Program-made: the position numbers and the translations under genes
NCBI GenBank assembly: GCA_018873245.2
Contig: JAEMBT020000002.1
Span: 2,890,001-2,954,000 of the forward strand
Length of the DNA: 64,000 nt
Reading direction: 5' to 3'
From: Archegozetes longisetosus
Lineage: Eukaryota > Arthropoda > Arachnida > Sarcoptiformes > Trhypochthoniidae
In this document: positions 46,216 through 59,050 of the stretch, in pieces
Layout: each line of letters starts with the position of its first letter
How positions within the stretch are numbered: position 1 is the stretch's first letter
The notes under the pieces: generated by a model
What the model was told of the DNA's origin: nothing
What the model saw: the letters and a program-made list of their open reading frames with translations, nothing else
Database searches by the model: none

Positions 46216-49067
46216 GATTTGACTTCTCCAAAAAGTATTGGACTCACAAATACTGAAAATTCTATAAAATGGTCAAATATGTGAATTTTGATAGACCCCT
46301 GCCCCCTGCAAGCGTTTGACTAGTTATATAACTCCAATATTCACTTTTATTATCTCTTTTCAAAATTAGCCTTAATTATTCACTAAAGCAGGCTATTCTT
46401 CGTGGTATATTGTATGAAGTAACTGCATACTATGTCTATAGCATTATTCTTTGACAAGTCTTATACTTCTATATAATCTGTTTTTATATCAAACTCAAAA
46501 TCAAATTTACTAAAAATATCTAAGAATCAATTGAGGAGAAACACCAAAAATAATGAAATCAATTAAATCCTTAACTCTATATACTCATAATTGAAGGCTT
46601 ATAACGATAACTAGAGGGGCAGACTTTTTGTTCTGGATTTGGATTTTGTTCACGATTTTAACCAGTGCTAGCTATTTATTAAGCAGTATTTGCGGATCCA
46701 AGTCCTACTCTTCTATACCTTTTCACTTTTGTCTTCATATATTTGACAACTGTTTTAACGCTTATTATTCGTATCTTCAGTCAATTTTGAAGCGAATTAG
46801 TTCTATAAACTATTTAATAGTTATTTGACTTTTCGTATCAGAAGATTCATATTATATTTACTACTCTAATAAAAGTTATTATTCATACTATCTTTTCAGA
46901 TCTTAGTACAATTTAATCTGATTTTTAATTCAAACTACAGTTGATATCATTTATTGAGAGTTGAATTTTATTGTTGAAATAATTATCAACTGTTTACGTG
47001 GACATGAAGTGAGTTCACATTTTTTGTGAAAAATAAAATTCTCAGAACCTCTCGCTTTATAGATTATTGCACTGAATTCTGTACTTTTTGAAGGTTATAG
47101 AGCTTTTCTCGAAGTTCATCAGCATCATGAAAGCTGAATACATGATCGCATCATTTTCGAAGAATAGAATGTTTATTTATTTCAAATCACTAGACATTAA
47201 TCCACAAAAAACCAGTTCTCTATTCCTTATGTTGAACTCAAAGCAGAAAATAGTTATAATAATTATGAAGATTAAGAAATTTTTATCACTATTAATTTGT
47301 ATAATGTGAATACTATCTCACTATTAATAGTATAAGAAAAAGTAATTTCAAATAAAATTTTTAATAGTTGATTAATGATATTTTCATGTGTTATGAACGT
47401 AGTTAGGAAAATTTTAAGAATATTTTTATGCTATGAGACATGTCTCGTCTTTATTATATGAATAAAGATAGACGTCTGCTTTTAATCATATCCTTATTTC
47501 TATAAATAAATGAAAGCAAATATAGGGCATGTCTCAAAACTTACTTAAAAAGATTTAACTATGGTAGTGAGTTGATGCAGATAAAAACGAGAAAATAGTT
47601 TCAGTTTTAGAAAAAAAAGATTCGAACTTCAATTAATTCTTAATTCGAAAATTAACTGAATGTAAAGACTCAGAAATCTATTGTCCGGTGAGTTAATTGA
47701 TACCAGTGAGCGATAATTTTATACATTCAATCAATACAGTTGATAGTTAAGCGAATAGTTTTGAACTGATTTGTTGGTATATCGTTAAGCTTCGACTTAG
47801 CCTTTGCTATAACAATTGTGTAATACTATCAGATTTAACACCTACTTTTTGCTTGCAGCCCCTTTTAAATGTCTCGATAAAAGCATGTAAAAGCATAAAA
47901 CGAGATACTTCATTTTTAAAAATAAAATTCAAACTTAATTAAAAAGACTTGCCTGAATCTTACCTCAAACCCGTACCTGTAACTTTCAATCCTATGATGA
48001 CTCTGTCTAACTTGTTGGGCCATAAAGCGCAACAAATATAGTATGCATTATTTCGTATTAAAACAATTTTTGTAAAATTTTCGTTTTATATTCAAGATAA
48101 AAACGAGAAATTTTCGATTGAAGGAAAAAATCCCTGTGTTTTGTTTGCATTGCGAGGAAAAGCCAGGAAAGTTTTCGCTTTCTGCAGGCCTTGACTTAAA
48201 TGAAAGAACATATTTTTGAATTCGTTTAACTTAAGAATCACTTTACTTATTACAAATTTAAACTCCAATACAAAATATTGTAAATTTCTAGTGAAATGCT
48301 TAAAATATGAACCAGATCTTACACAATACCCATTCAATATACGACTATAAAATAGATATGCTTTACTTTATTTTGACTGCCTTGCTGGTACTTATTTAAA
48401 AAATCGTGTGAGCTAATGAGTCGGGGAACAGAGGGGCCGTTCGATGAGTAGATGGTTAAAATTTTAAACTGGTCAGACTTCATAAAAATACGAATAAAAA
48501 AGTACTTTTGTAAACTAATCAGTCTTATAATTAATAAAGTTTTTAAATAGTCAAAGAAAGCAGAGTTTATCAGGAGATAAGTTTGCAATTCGTGACGATA
48601 ACACGGCTCAAGTCTAGGTTGCACCCGCTCGAAGTCCACAGAATCAATTTTCTCTATTTTCAAAACGGAGATAATGGGTTTTAAAATTACGTTTTTAGAC
48701 TGAGACAATTTCATTCTGTTATTTAACGTTATTTGAAGGGTTTCAAAATATTTTATTCAACATTTTGTTGCTTAAACTCATATCACAATCTATGACTTAA
48801 TCGTAGCCATGAAAATGTTCTAAGTTTTACTCATTCTTGAAAAGCTGATAAAAAGTTGTTTAGTAACAAAAATTTTTCAGGTCCTGACCACTTCTCAAAC
48901 GAGACTTGAATCGAGAAATACAACATTCCATTATTTTATGGCTATAGAAAAGTTTATATAAAGTTCATTCCCTTTCATATCAAAAGAGCTAACAAAAATT
49001 GTCACTCTGAGCCTTATGCTGGCATACTATTTATCATATACTGCAAAAAGTTTCTTGAAATTAGAAA
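46216..49067. other. Intergenic upstream of the serpins
   Basis: AT-rich. A minus ORF at 48334-48714 (126 codons) is the longest open frame but shows no domain. A frame near 47090 reads EGYRAFLEVHQHHES before several stops. Nothing firm. Confidence 0.4.
48955..48963 (+). promoter_or_regulatory. Candidate TATA box for serpin 1
   Basis: TATATAAAG lies 105 bp upstream of the serpin ATG at 49068, a plausible distance for a short 5' UTR. Confidence 0.4.
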
Positions 49068-50552
49068 ATGCTTAAGTTAGTTCTCATTTATATAACAACT
49101 TTTGTTCTAATAGTAAAGTCTCAAAAAGTTTCAGATAATCTCGAACTGACTGATAAGAATAATAAACTAGCCCTCAATCTATTAAGTGTTTTGTCCAAAA
49201 ATGAAAATAACTTTTTATCTCCTTTGAGCATAACTTCAACATTGCTTATGCTATTGAATGGTGCGAATGGTATTACAGAAAGGGAACTGAAAAATCTATT
49301 GAATATTGATGAAAGTGGTAAATAATTAACTATTTTCATGATTTTTGTATTAAAACAATCTTGTTATATTTTTTTGAAGCAAAACTCGAGTCAATCAATA
49401 GTGATATGAAAAATGTTTTGGAGTCAATAGCAGGCAAAAATAAAACTGAAGTTATCGTGCGTTTGGCGAGTCGTATTTTAACCACTAATGAGTATAAATT
49501 GCTAGAAAGTTATGAAAAGAATGTTAGGAACAGTTTTAACGCTTGTATCGATGCAGTCGACTTCAAAACTAATTCCCTAAACATTACTCAAGAAATCAAT
49601 GAGTGGACTAAAGAACAAACAAATGGAAAAATTAGTAAGCTAGTTGATGAATTAAATGCTGAGACAGCTCTAGTGATAGCGAATGCAATTTATTTCAATG
49701 GAAAATGGAGATACCCATTCAGTCCCCTTGCCACAATCGAGGACAACTTCTTTAATAATGGCAACAATGAGCCTTCAAAAGTTCAGATGATGAGAATTAG
49801 TCGATATTTCAAATACGTATCATGTCCTGAATTGAATTCTTTGTTAGTTGAATTACCATTTAGTGATAATAGCAATATGTCAATGATTATTGTAAGTAAA
49901 GATAATGAATAGTTTGATGGAAGAGCAGCATAAGTTATTGCTATAGAATCAGTAATTTATGCCGTTCTTTCAGCGAACTATTCAAGTTTAGAGTTAACTC
50001 ATAGCTAGATCTTATACTAAATATTTTATTTCCTGTCAGATATTGCCTGATATGAGAAACGGCTTGAGTAATATGACTGAAAAACTAACTGTTGATATAC
50101 TTAATAAGGGGTTGTTGCAGCTGAACAACAATGAAGAGATTCAAAAGAAAGTATTCCTTTCGTTACCTAAATTTAGCTTAAAAACTGGTAATTTGTTTGA
50201 ATTTATTCAGTTATAACCAGAAAATAATTGGACCTAAATTTTCATAGAATATGATTTGAAAAATCCACTCAATAAGTTAGGCATCAATACATTATTTGAA
50301 GGAAGTGCAGATCTTTCGGGTATTAATGGACAGAAGAATCTGAAAGTATCGAAAGCTATTCATAAGGCTGTCCTAAACGTGGAAGAAATGGGAGCCGAAG
50401 CAGCAGCTGTTACCGGAATTATTGGTGAACCCGTTAGTTGGACACCAACGATTAATATCAAAGTTGACAGGCCTTTTGTCTTCTTCATAATAGACAACAC
50501 AACTGGACTCATAATATTTTTAGGACAAGTTCAACAACTTTTAAGTAATTAA
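49068..50552 (+). CDS. Secreted serpin 1, four exons
   Basis: Exons are 49068-49317, 49380-49891, 50040-50187 and 50248-50552, with phases 1, 0, 1 all agreeing, for 404 residues. A signal peptide (LVLIYITTFVLIV) precedes the serpin fold: NNFLSPLSITSTLLMLLNGA, NAIYFNGKWRYPF, then ILPDMRNGLSNMTEKLT across the third exon. The hinge is VEEMGAEAAAVTG (about 348-360). The conserved distal segment is VDRPFVFFIIDNTTG. Counting from the hinge Gly as P15, P1 is Val366 with Ser367 as P1'. The hinge pattern of small residues predicts a working inhibitor, with an elastase-like preference by inference. It is in tandem with serpin 2, with 607 bp between. Confidence 0.92.
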
Positions 50553-51159
50553 TTTAAAATTTTATTTTTAAAAATTAAATAATGAACAAATATTCAACTC
50601 ATTCTTGCAATAATACTTTCTCCAGTCCATTTATAGAGCGATTATTTTGATATTTTTTATGTCTTTCTCAGATCGAGTATTTATTATTTAATGACGTTTC
50701 ATATTGTAATTCACTTTTTATTTAAATAATTCTTACTTATCAGTAAAACTGTCATTAATAAATCTGAAATATTTTTCGTTCAGTAAATTATGCCTGAAAC
50801 TAGAAAATCCATAAACTAATAAAAACCATTTGAATCATTTTTTCATTTTATTTAAACAAGAAAAGGAATGTTGATCTCTGACGGGAAGTTAAACTTTTAA
50901 TAGTCGAAATACTTGGAAAACGATGTTTCCTAAACCAGTATTTTATAGTCAACAGAAGTTAAAAAAATCATTTATGCAAAAAAATGCATCGATAATAAAT
51001 GAACATTCCAAGGCTGGTTAGTAACAAATCAATCAACTTCTATGGCTAAACCACTTCTTGTTCATCAAAAGAGTTACTCTCAGAAGGCTTTTCAGTTAAT
51101 TTTTAAAGTTTGAATTTTTTTCTTTTAATAATAACAAAAAGTCTATCATTTACTCAAAA
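50553..51159. other. Spacer between tandem serpins
   Basis: AT-rich, with no supported feature beyond the presumed promoter of serpin 2. Confidence 0.5.
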
Positions 51160-52582
51160 ATGTTTGGATGTATTGTAACAATATTTTTGACTTTATTAAT
51201 AACAGTTAAAACACAAATAAATTTAATCGATAGCAATAATAAACTAGCGATTGATTTATTAAATGTATTCCCTACGGATGGCAATAATTTTTTCTCGCCT
51301 CTAAGTATAAGCTCATCACTACTCATGTTATTGAATGGTGCGAATGGTATCACAGAAAAAGAGCTGCAAAATATTCTCAATATTGAGGATAAATGTAATT
51401 ATGAAATAAATTTCATTTTATGATTTTAGCTGAATATATACTTTGAAAATTTTCTTAACAGTAAAACTTGACTCAATTAACAAAGATATGAAAATTATAT
51501 TGAAATCCATTGCAGAAAAAGACAATAACAAGTTGATAGTTAGATTAGCAAATCTTATGCTCGTATCAAATGCTTACCCATTGAAGAATAGTTATCAGAA
51601 CCTTACGAGAAATAACTTTGACTCGAGTATAGAATCCGTTGACTTTGCTCAAAATTCTGCTAGAATCACTAAAGACATCAACGATTGGGTTTCAGAACAA
51701 ACGAGTGGTAAAATCAACCACTTATTTAAAGAGACCTTAACTAGTGATACGATAATGGTTTTGGTGAATGCCATCTATTTTAAGGGTTTATGGAAATACC
51801 CGTTCGACAGAGAGAATACGGCTAAGAAAGACTTCTATAATATGGGAGATAGAAATCCAGTTAAAGTTGATATGATGTCAATCAAAGGAGGATTTAGGGT
51901 TATGTCAGACAGTGAACTGAATGCTAGGCTTCTGGAGTTGTCGTTCAGCTGTGGTAGTAATATGTCTATGATTATTGTAAGTGAACTTTGAGGGCATTTT
52001 AAATGAATTTCATGGTTCTTTCATTAAATATTTGGGAATTTTTAGATAATTTAAAAATTATTTTGAATTTCTTGGCCAGTTTTTACCGGATGAGATCGAT
52101 GGTTTGAATGACATGACGAATAGACTGACGTTACATATTTTGAATCAGAAAATTTCATCTATTAAAAGAAGGAGTGAAGTCACCACTAAATTATTATTCC
52201 CAAAGTTTAAGTTAGAAACTGGTAATAAAGTCATAGCACAAAGTATATAATTGACTGAACAGTTAATAAAATCAAAATTCTACTAGAATACGAATTGAGG
52301 GAATCGCTTGAAGGCCTGGGAGTGAAAAGTTTGTTTCAAGATTCTGCTGACCTTTCGGGCATTAATGGAAAGAACAATTTGAAAGTTTCTAAAGCAATAC
52401 ACAAGGCTTTCATACAGGTTAGTGAAGAAGGAGCTGAAGCGGCGGCCGCCACTGGAATCAATATTGTGCTCAAGACTTCCAAACGTCGAGAAATAAGAGT
52501 TGACAGACCGTTCATGTTTATAATCATTGATAATACTAATGATCTTATTATGTTTTTAGGACAAGTGAGAAAAATTTTGTAA
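51160..52582 (+). CDS. Secreted serpin 2, four exons
   Basis: Exons are 51160-51394, 51462-51976, 52080-52221 and 52287-52582; phases 1, 0, 1 match serpin 1 exactly, giving 395 residues. A signal peptide (CIVTIFLTLLITV) is followed by NNFFSPLSISSSLLMLLNGA, NAIYFKGLWKYPF and FLPDEIDGLNDMT. The hinge EEGAEAAAATG is fully canonical, and the distal block is VDRPFMFIIIDNT. With the hinge Gly as P15, P1 is Lys360 and P1' Thr361, followed by a basic run (SKRREIR), which suggests trypsin-like protease targets. Shared exon phases and sequence show a tandem duplication with serpin 1, and the reactive loops have diverged. Confidence 0.92.
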
Positions 52583-52948
52583 TCTAATGAAATCTATTGA
52601 AAACTTTTGACTAGACCATTAGTATGTATATATATCTTAATGTATACGTTTGGAGTTTTAGTTTCAAACGTAAGGCTCTCCTTTTTCTTCTTCAAAAAGG
52701 TACTCATATGTAATTAAGGCATAGAAAGATAATTTGATTCTCTCATATTATTTCTGAAATTCTATAACTAACTAGATTTTTAAACAGTTATTATACCGTT
52801 ATTACATTGCATAAAAACATAAAGATAGGATTACATAATATCTTGTTGTTACTCAAGAATATTGAACACAAAAATTATTAATAATAAAATACTTGTAAAA
52901 AATCTGTGAACAATTTGTTCTATTTATATAAATAAAATCAATTAGATA
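52583..52948. other. Spacer between serpin 2 and the metalloprotease
   Basis: AT-rich. TATATAAATAAA close to 52930 might be promoter or chance. Confidence 0.4.
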
Positions 52949-55045
52949 ATGAACTATTTGATAGGATTTCTATTTCTCCTATTATCTGTCACTAAGTTTA
53001 TATTTTCAATAGAAATACAAGATTCAATAGTTAGGCCAATAATAATGTTTGAAAATTATTCTATTAATCGTATTATTATCAAGATATCATTGAACACTCC
53101 GCCAAATATTATTATAACTGTGAAACCTTTAACGATAAATTTTAGTAAAAATATTCATCTGCTTAACAATAAATGTTTATTAAACGGTGAAATTTTGATA
53201 GAGTCTTATTCTAGGGGAAAAGCTATCGTATCTGTTTGTGATGATAACCACCACTTGGTAAGATGTATTTAGAGATTGAAAAGTTTTATAAAAAATCAGA
53301 AAAAGTCCAAAACAAAATATTATCTACTTTAATAGTTTGGTATTCTAGAGGTTGATGGCAAAACTTATTCAATAAGTCCTCAAAATATCAATTACAGGAA
53401 TAGAATCAAATCAAAGTCTCTTAAGCTTAGAGCAAAAAGAAGTTTAAAAAAGCATTTGATTATAAAGATCGAGCACTTTGATGACGGAGACAAACAGGAC
53501 TTCGCATGTGGCAACACTTTTAGAGGTTCATTATATTTTTCCCTTAAAATTCTTTTATCAAAACTTTGAAGAAAAATTGTTTTCAAATAAATTTTTTAAT
53601 AGTTAGAAAAGTATTAGATATTAAAATTGATAAACAGTAAAATTAAGTTTTCTCGAATTTCATTTTCTGGAAACATTTCCAGATCCGAGACCGAAAGATT
53701 ATCAGGAATATATAAACAAAAGGCTAGAAGAAGTAGAGGATGATCCAAATATTAACTTTGGTGAAGCTGTAGTAGAGGTTGCGGTTTATATCGATCAAGT
53801 CCTTTATAGACATACTTTCAAAAAGGATATGAGTTCAATAGCAAGATATTTAACAATCAATTTTGCATATCTACAAAAACAATTAATGCAGAGAAATTTG
53901 GAAAAACATATTCAGATCAAAGTAGTTATATCACATTTCGGAGTCGCACCTTTCCATGAAACTCATCAATGGGATGATGGCCACTATTTGGAACAATTCT
54001 GTAAATGGAGGAAAAATGGTGTGAAAGCTGATGTCTCTATAATTTTCACAGGGTATGAATTCTTCGATATATTTTAGACAAAATGAAAACGATTTAAACT
54101 TCAAAAAGAGTCAATTTTTTCAGAAGCAGTAAAGTATGACATTTTTTATTCCTTATATAAGTTCAAACATTTGGACCAGAAGTAAAAAGGATAATAAAAT
54201 AAGAACAGGAAGAATGGGTCTGGCTTATAGTGAAACACTCTGTAACCACAATAGCGCGTGTGTAATACTCGAGGGTAGAGAAGGCTTTGCATCACTTCAT
54301 CTGTTGGTTCATGAATTTGGACACATGTTAGCTTTAATATAGTTCATAAAAATCTATTTACATTTATATTTATTGCCAATTATAAAATATAGCTTAGGAT
54401 CACGACATGATGGCGAAATGATGTATTCAACAGAAGACTGTAGTGCTCACAAGTTTATCATGTCTTATGGAGTCAGTAATGGAAAGAATACGTGGTCTGA
54501 ATGTAGTGTTAAAGCGATCAGAAAATATTTGCTGCAACTAGAGCGCAGGTAATTATGAATAGTTCTGTGAAATTAAACAACAGGAATACGATTTTATCTA
54601 CAGAAATTTTTATTTTATTAAAGTAATAAGACTAATAGGATATTGTGTTTATCAAATGAGGCAAAACTTTTTAGTCCCGAATTCGATATCACAAATGTCG
54701 ACGCTCGACAACCCGGCAGAAAGATTGACGTCGATCAACAATGCAAAATGGCTTTTGGTACTAGATATTCTGCCTATAGCAAAGACAATCCAGTAGGTTT
54801 ATACCATTCAAACTTATTAAAATTTGGACTGAACTAAGAATACTATTCGAAATTTTATTCACCGTATATAATATATTGCTTGTTTAAAATTGATAATTTT
54901 TTCTGTTATCGCTAAGAATGTTTGTCTACAAATGGAATGTCAGAATGATTTTTATGTTATTAAGACATGGGGTGCACTCGAAGGAACTAAATGCGGGGAC
55001 AATAGGAGTTGCGATCGAGATGTCTGTAAACGCAGATCAGATTGA
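52949..55045 (+). CDS. Secreted reprolysin-family (M12B) metalloprotease, seven exons, possibly disabled
   Basis: Exons modelled are 52949-53257, 53351-53525, 53683-54052, 54135-54331, 54398-54548, 54639-54792 and 54917-55045, about 494 residues with consistent phases. A signal peptide and propeptide come first, with a furin-type RAKR at about 130-133. The catalytic domain starts near VEVAVYIDQVLY. HEFGH (His344, Glu345, His348) ends exon 4, and GSRHD with the third His begins exon 5, so the two together satisfy HExxHxxGxxHD. A Met-turn FIMSYG follows. The Cys-rich C-terminus has a disulfide-type CLQMEC and EGTKCGDNRSC, like tick salivary reprolysins. Two sites are odd: the exon 2 donor would be GTTCAT, and the exon 4 donor is CT where GT is needed. 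A pseudogene or unusual splicing is possible. Confidence 0.7.
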
Positions 55046-55478
55046 ATTTTATAAATGTCTATTGAAAATTTTTAACATAAAGGAGTTATTTCTTCGATTA
55101 GTTCAAATTATCTTATTCAATATGTAAATTTTATTTATTAATCTTTATGTCTTTATTGTATTTGAAATTATGTCTATATGATACAAGTTATTACTAGCGA
55201 TGTATGTTATCGGTCTGATAAAAATTTTAAAATAGGCGGTCATATTGGTCACAAATAAATTATAAACATTTATAATAGTTATGGAATTAATTGATTAATT
55301 TTTCTTCAATATCTCCGTTGAAATACATTATCATTTACATAGATAGATTCTCAGAGCTCAAACGCGAATACTTTGAATCATGAATATCGCGAAGTTTACT
55401 CAAAGATCTTTCGGCTTCGAGACTATTACTACGGTATATAAGCAGTCAATTGCAATGCTTGATAGAAATGGATAGATA
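55046..55478. other. Intergenic, nothing recognised
   Basis: 3' flank of the metalloprotease gene. AT-rich. Confidence 0.5.
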
Positions 55479-55946
55479 CGGGGTGTAAAATATTAAACTC
55501 CTTAAAAGTTTCCTTATAAATTTTTTGTTTCAAGTCTTAGAGCTTTGAAACTGCTAATTTTTTAGAATAATTTGAAGTTTTATTTCATATCACGTGCTTT
55601 TGTTTACGAGTGAAGGCATATTTATAGTCAAGATTTTCCATAAGTTTCAAATTTACAAGGATATCCTAAAGATATAGTCTATGCCCAAAATTCTCTAACA
55701 ATAGAAGAACTCGCAAAAGCAATCAAAATTGAGAAGATTGCCACTAAGGTTCTTAATGATGTGGTCAAGAATTTCAAAGTTCATCTGCACTACATTAATA
55801 ATCTAGATGATTAGCATATTGAGTCCATTTTATCTTAATCTCCTATCTTTTCTCTTTATTTTGTAAAAATTTCACTTCAATAAATTCGAACACTAGATTC
55901 GAAGTTATGAGCTTTTACTTTTAGAGAGCCTGTTATTTACACACCG
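55479..55946 (+). mobile_element. Mariner deletion derivative with TA flanks
   Basis: CGGGGTGTAAAAT at 55479 and its near-mirror ATTTACACACCG ending at 55946 are each flanked by TA. Inside, 55659-55814 on the plus strand encodes a mariner transposase C-terminus (KDIVYAQNSLTIEELAKAIK, then VLNDVVKNFKVHLHYINN, ending in TAG). The end sequence is related to, but not the same as, the element at 36818. Confidence 0.7.
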
Positions 55947-55962
55947 TATTAACAGGATTTGA

Positions 55963-56409
55963 CTAATACTCAAGAATTTCAACATCATCATTGCCCAGAA
56001 TATCACTAACATAAGAAATGAATTGAATTTTCAGATGATTGAAACTTTGTGTTTGAATTGAATGACTGAAAAAATCTGAATAGGACTCAAAATCTTTAGG
56101 CATTTGCGATTTCAAGAAGGGATCAAAAATCATAACTTTATACGAAAAATCATTATTTCCGAACACTCTTTTATCACAGTTTCGGTTGAGAGTCTCATTG
56201 CATTTCGTAGAGACTGCGTCTTGAAAGATACGAAAAATATTTTTAACATCATTCTGGACTTTAAGACTAATTGATTCTAAATAGGAAGTCGAAACTTTAA
56301 TGTTCAAATATGAGATAAAAGCGTATTCTTTCTCTTTGACTGAGGTTTTCCAGTCAAATTCGATAAATTTTGCATATGATCGAAGCCAACTTTCATTTTC
56401 GGTGGTCAT
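55963..56409 (-). CDS. Orphan 148-residue ORF, unrecognised
   Basis: An uninterrupted minus-strand ORF from ATG at 56409 to a stop at 55963, long for this AT-rich background. The protein is charged and aromatic-rich (SWLRSYAKFIEFDWKTSVKE, DFESYSDFFSHSIQ) with two Cys and no signal peptide or TM. An in-frame TGA lies just upstream of the ATG, so the ORF begins there unless an exon is spliced in. An acceptor-like GGTTGCAG at about 56430 would not keep the frame. It lies immediately beside a mariner remnant but does not resemble a transposase. Function unknown. Confidence 0.45.
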   Translation of the reverse strand: MTTENESWLRSYAKFIEFDWKTSVKEKEYAFISYLNIKVSTSYLESISLKVQNDVKNIFRIFQDAVSTKCNETLNRNCDKRVFGNNDFSYKVMIFDPFLKSQMPKDFESYSDFFSHSIQTQSFNHLKIQFISYVSDILGNDDVEILEY

Positions 56410-59050
56410 GTTCGGTCAAATTCGACCTGCAACCGAGAACGAACATCTATAGTTATTACTAGAGCAAGGAAAAAATATTTTTTATTCACTAATTATGTAT
56501 GAGATCAGAGAGCATTTCTTTCTCATTGTCACATACTTTCATAATAAACTGTAGTAAACAGAAACATAATTCATGGAATGGTCCACAAAAACAACGTCAA
56601 TCATTAATTAATAATGTGTTGTAATATTAATAGGCTTTAAAGGCATAAGTATACAAAGAACAAATTTAAAGGGGAACTAATCTTTAGACATCTCGTATGT
56701 AATTTATGAATAAAAAATACTTTTCTTTGCTCTGGTTATTACTAATGTATATATCTTATTATTTATACTAAAACTATTTTACTGTTTTTCAAAGTTATAA
56801 TGAAAGCTTATTAAATTTTTCCTATCAAATAAAATACTTTGTTCCCAGCAATTAGTTCAATTCCATCAAAATTCATTGCAATATAAGATCAATAATACTA
56901 AGTAGAAATCATTAGGACTAAGCATTATAGTCTACCCACTCTTGCAAACTAAGAATTTTCATGAATTAGAGTTCAGTTTTTTCAGTTAATTTATTAGAAA
57001 TACTGAAAAAACCGAATAAAATTATATCTTCAACAATGATTGATATACTAGAGAGTATCCAAATTTTTCTTATTTTTAGTAGTGAAATTCAATTCGTTTT
57101 ATTTTAAAAATTTAATCGTGTTAATCGAAGTCCGTAAAAATTTAATTTCAATTGTAACAATACAAACGAGCTATATTTTTTTCCTATTGGAGAGTGCAAA
57201 AATGAAGATTTGATTGCCTACTTCTTCGAATTCTTCATTTTAAAAAAGCATTGAACTGTTCAAATTCAATTAACCTGAGTCTACGAGTAGATTTGTAGAT
57301 GAATTCAACTTTTGATATTAATAATTTATGCGGTCAGACTTTTATACATTTCACTGCTCTATACTAATATTGCTTAAATTTTGCTTTAAAAACATAAAAG
57401 TTAACTTGGTTTATTCAGTCAAAAATTCCGAGAAGTTGAAAGGTATACTTGCCAAAAAGTCTGAATTTGAATCATTGAAAACTAATATATAACTGATGTC
57501 AATAAATGGATTTTCGAAATGATTGACTCAATAGTCTTTTTTAAAATATTTGCTAATCCATGAACAGCACGCGAGTCTTGATTAAGAATGACAAATATTA
57601 ATTATTCTTATAACTAGCTTTCAAATAAATTAAAATACTTATTCATTAAAAATTTTCAAAGTAAACCAGAAAATTTCGAGTGGGAGTGCACAAACCATAT
57701 TGGTTTTGATTAAATATAAATTTTTCCTATTAAAACCTGTTGTGTAATAATTTTAAGCTTGAATTATAATCTATTTTCACTTTATTTTGTGACAATTATT
57801 ATAATTTAACAAAATTTCAAACTCACAATATACAACTATTTACATCAAGTTAACCTAAGATTCGAATTGGGGGTATTTGTGAATTCTCGGCCCCTAGCTG
57901 GTTTCGGCACTGAAAGTAAATCAGTCAATATCATGAAAATCTTAATTCTGGTTAAGGGAATACTTTGTGCAAAACTGTATAAAACATTATAGCTCAATAC
58001 TAAATCATAAAAAATTATTAACAGAGAATTAATTGTTTATTGCTATCTATTAACATTGAAAGAATTTAACTGAATTTTTATCAAATTGTCAAATTTTTAT
58101 GTTTAAAGTTCTGAAGAAATTAAACTGTAATTACTTAATAACTTATAGATAGATATCAATCAATAATTTCATGTTTATGTACTATCAGAAACCGCAGACT
58201 GTGACTGATCGATAATTTTGAATTTGAGAATTACATTGAAAATCAAGCTTTCGTGTTGTGCGCGTGACCAGTTTTAAACGATAACTGACTTCGTGTGACA
58301 ATATACATAACTTTAACTGTAGGGCACGCTTTCTCAGTATACATCAAATCTTGCACAATATATTAGTTGTTATAGAGATTTTATGAAGTTCGTTTAAACT
58401 AAATGGATAAGGTTTATCGTAAATAGCTTTTCTCTCAACCATTTTTTAGTGGCTACATAAAATCTTGAGGGAACGTTCATATGAATCTATTAATTTTCAA
58501 AATTTTCAAATCGAGTCAACACATTTGAACCACTCACCAGAAGGAATGCGCCTTTGAGAAGTTCAGATAACGAAACGGTTCATAGAAAATATCAATTCAA
58601 TTGAAATACTGAGATATTGAGGCCAGTCATAAACTCACTTAATATTTAAATTCTTACCAAAACTTTTATAGTCAAAATATCAAAATTTGCTAATAACGTG
58701 AACTGTATTACTGTAGTTTTTATGAAAAAGTTCACTTCAAAAATATTAATTTGAAAGCTTTCAAAGAATGTGTTAACTGACTTATTAGAAATTCGACCTA
58801 TTAAATCGTGTAAGGACCAACTGATTATAGGCTGAACTGAAACCATCTAAACGTTTATATAGATATTAATATAATAAATTACGAACCTTAGGACACAATC
58901 TAAGAGGTCAAGCGTTCATATGGATGCTCTTTTATTCTTCAGTCCATTCAAAGAAAAGTAAATTAAAATAACGCACTTCTGGTCATATCAGAAAAATGAG
59001 ATTTGACAACAATGTGAACTTAAGGTAATAACATATTACTAATGAACTAA
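56410..59050. other. Intergenic, nothing recognised
   Basis: AT-rich throughout. A CCCCTAGCTGGTTTCGGCACTG at about 57891 resembles one end of a hAT-like MITE, but no partner end was found. Confidence 0.45.

Noticed and set aside
48334..48714. 126-codon minus-strand ORF
   Set aside because: Long enough to consider, but it has no domain, signal peptide or splice context, and its composition fits AT-driven noise. Left out as a gene.
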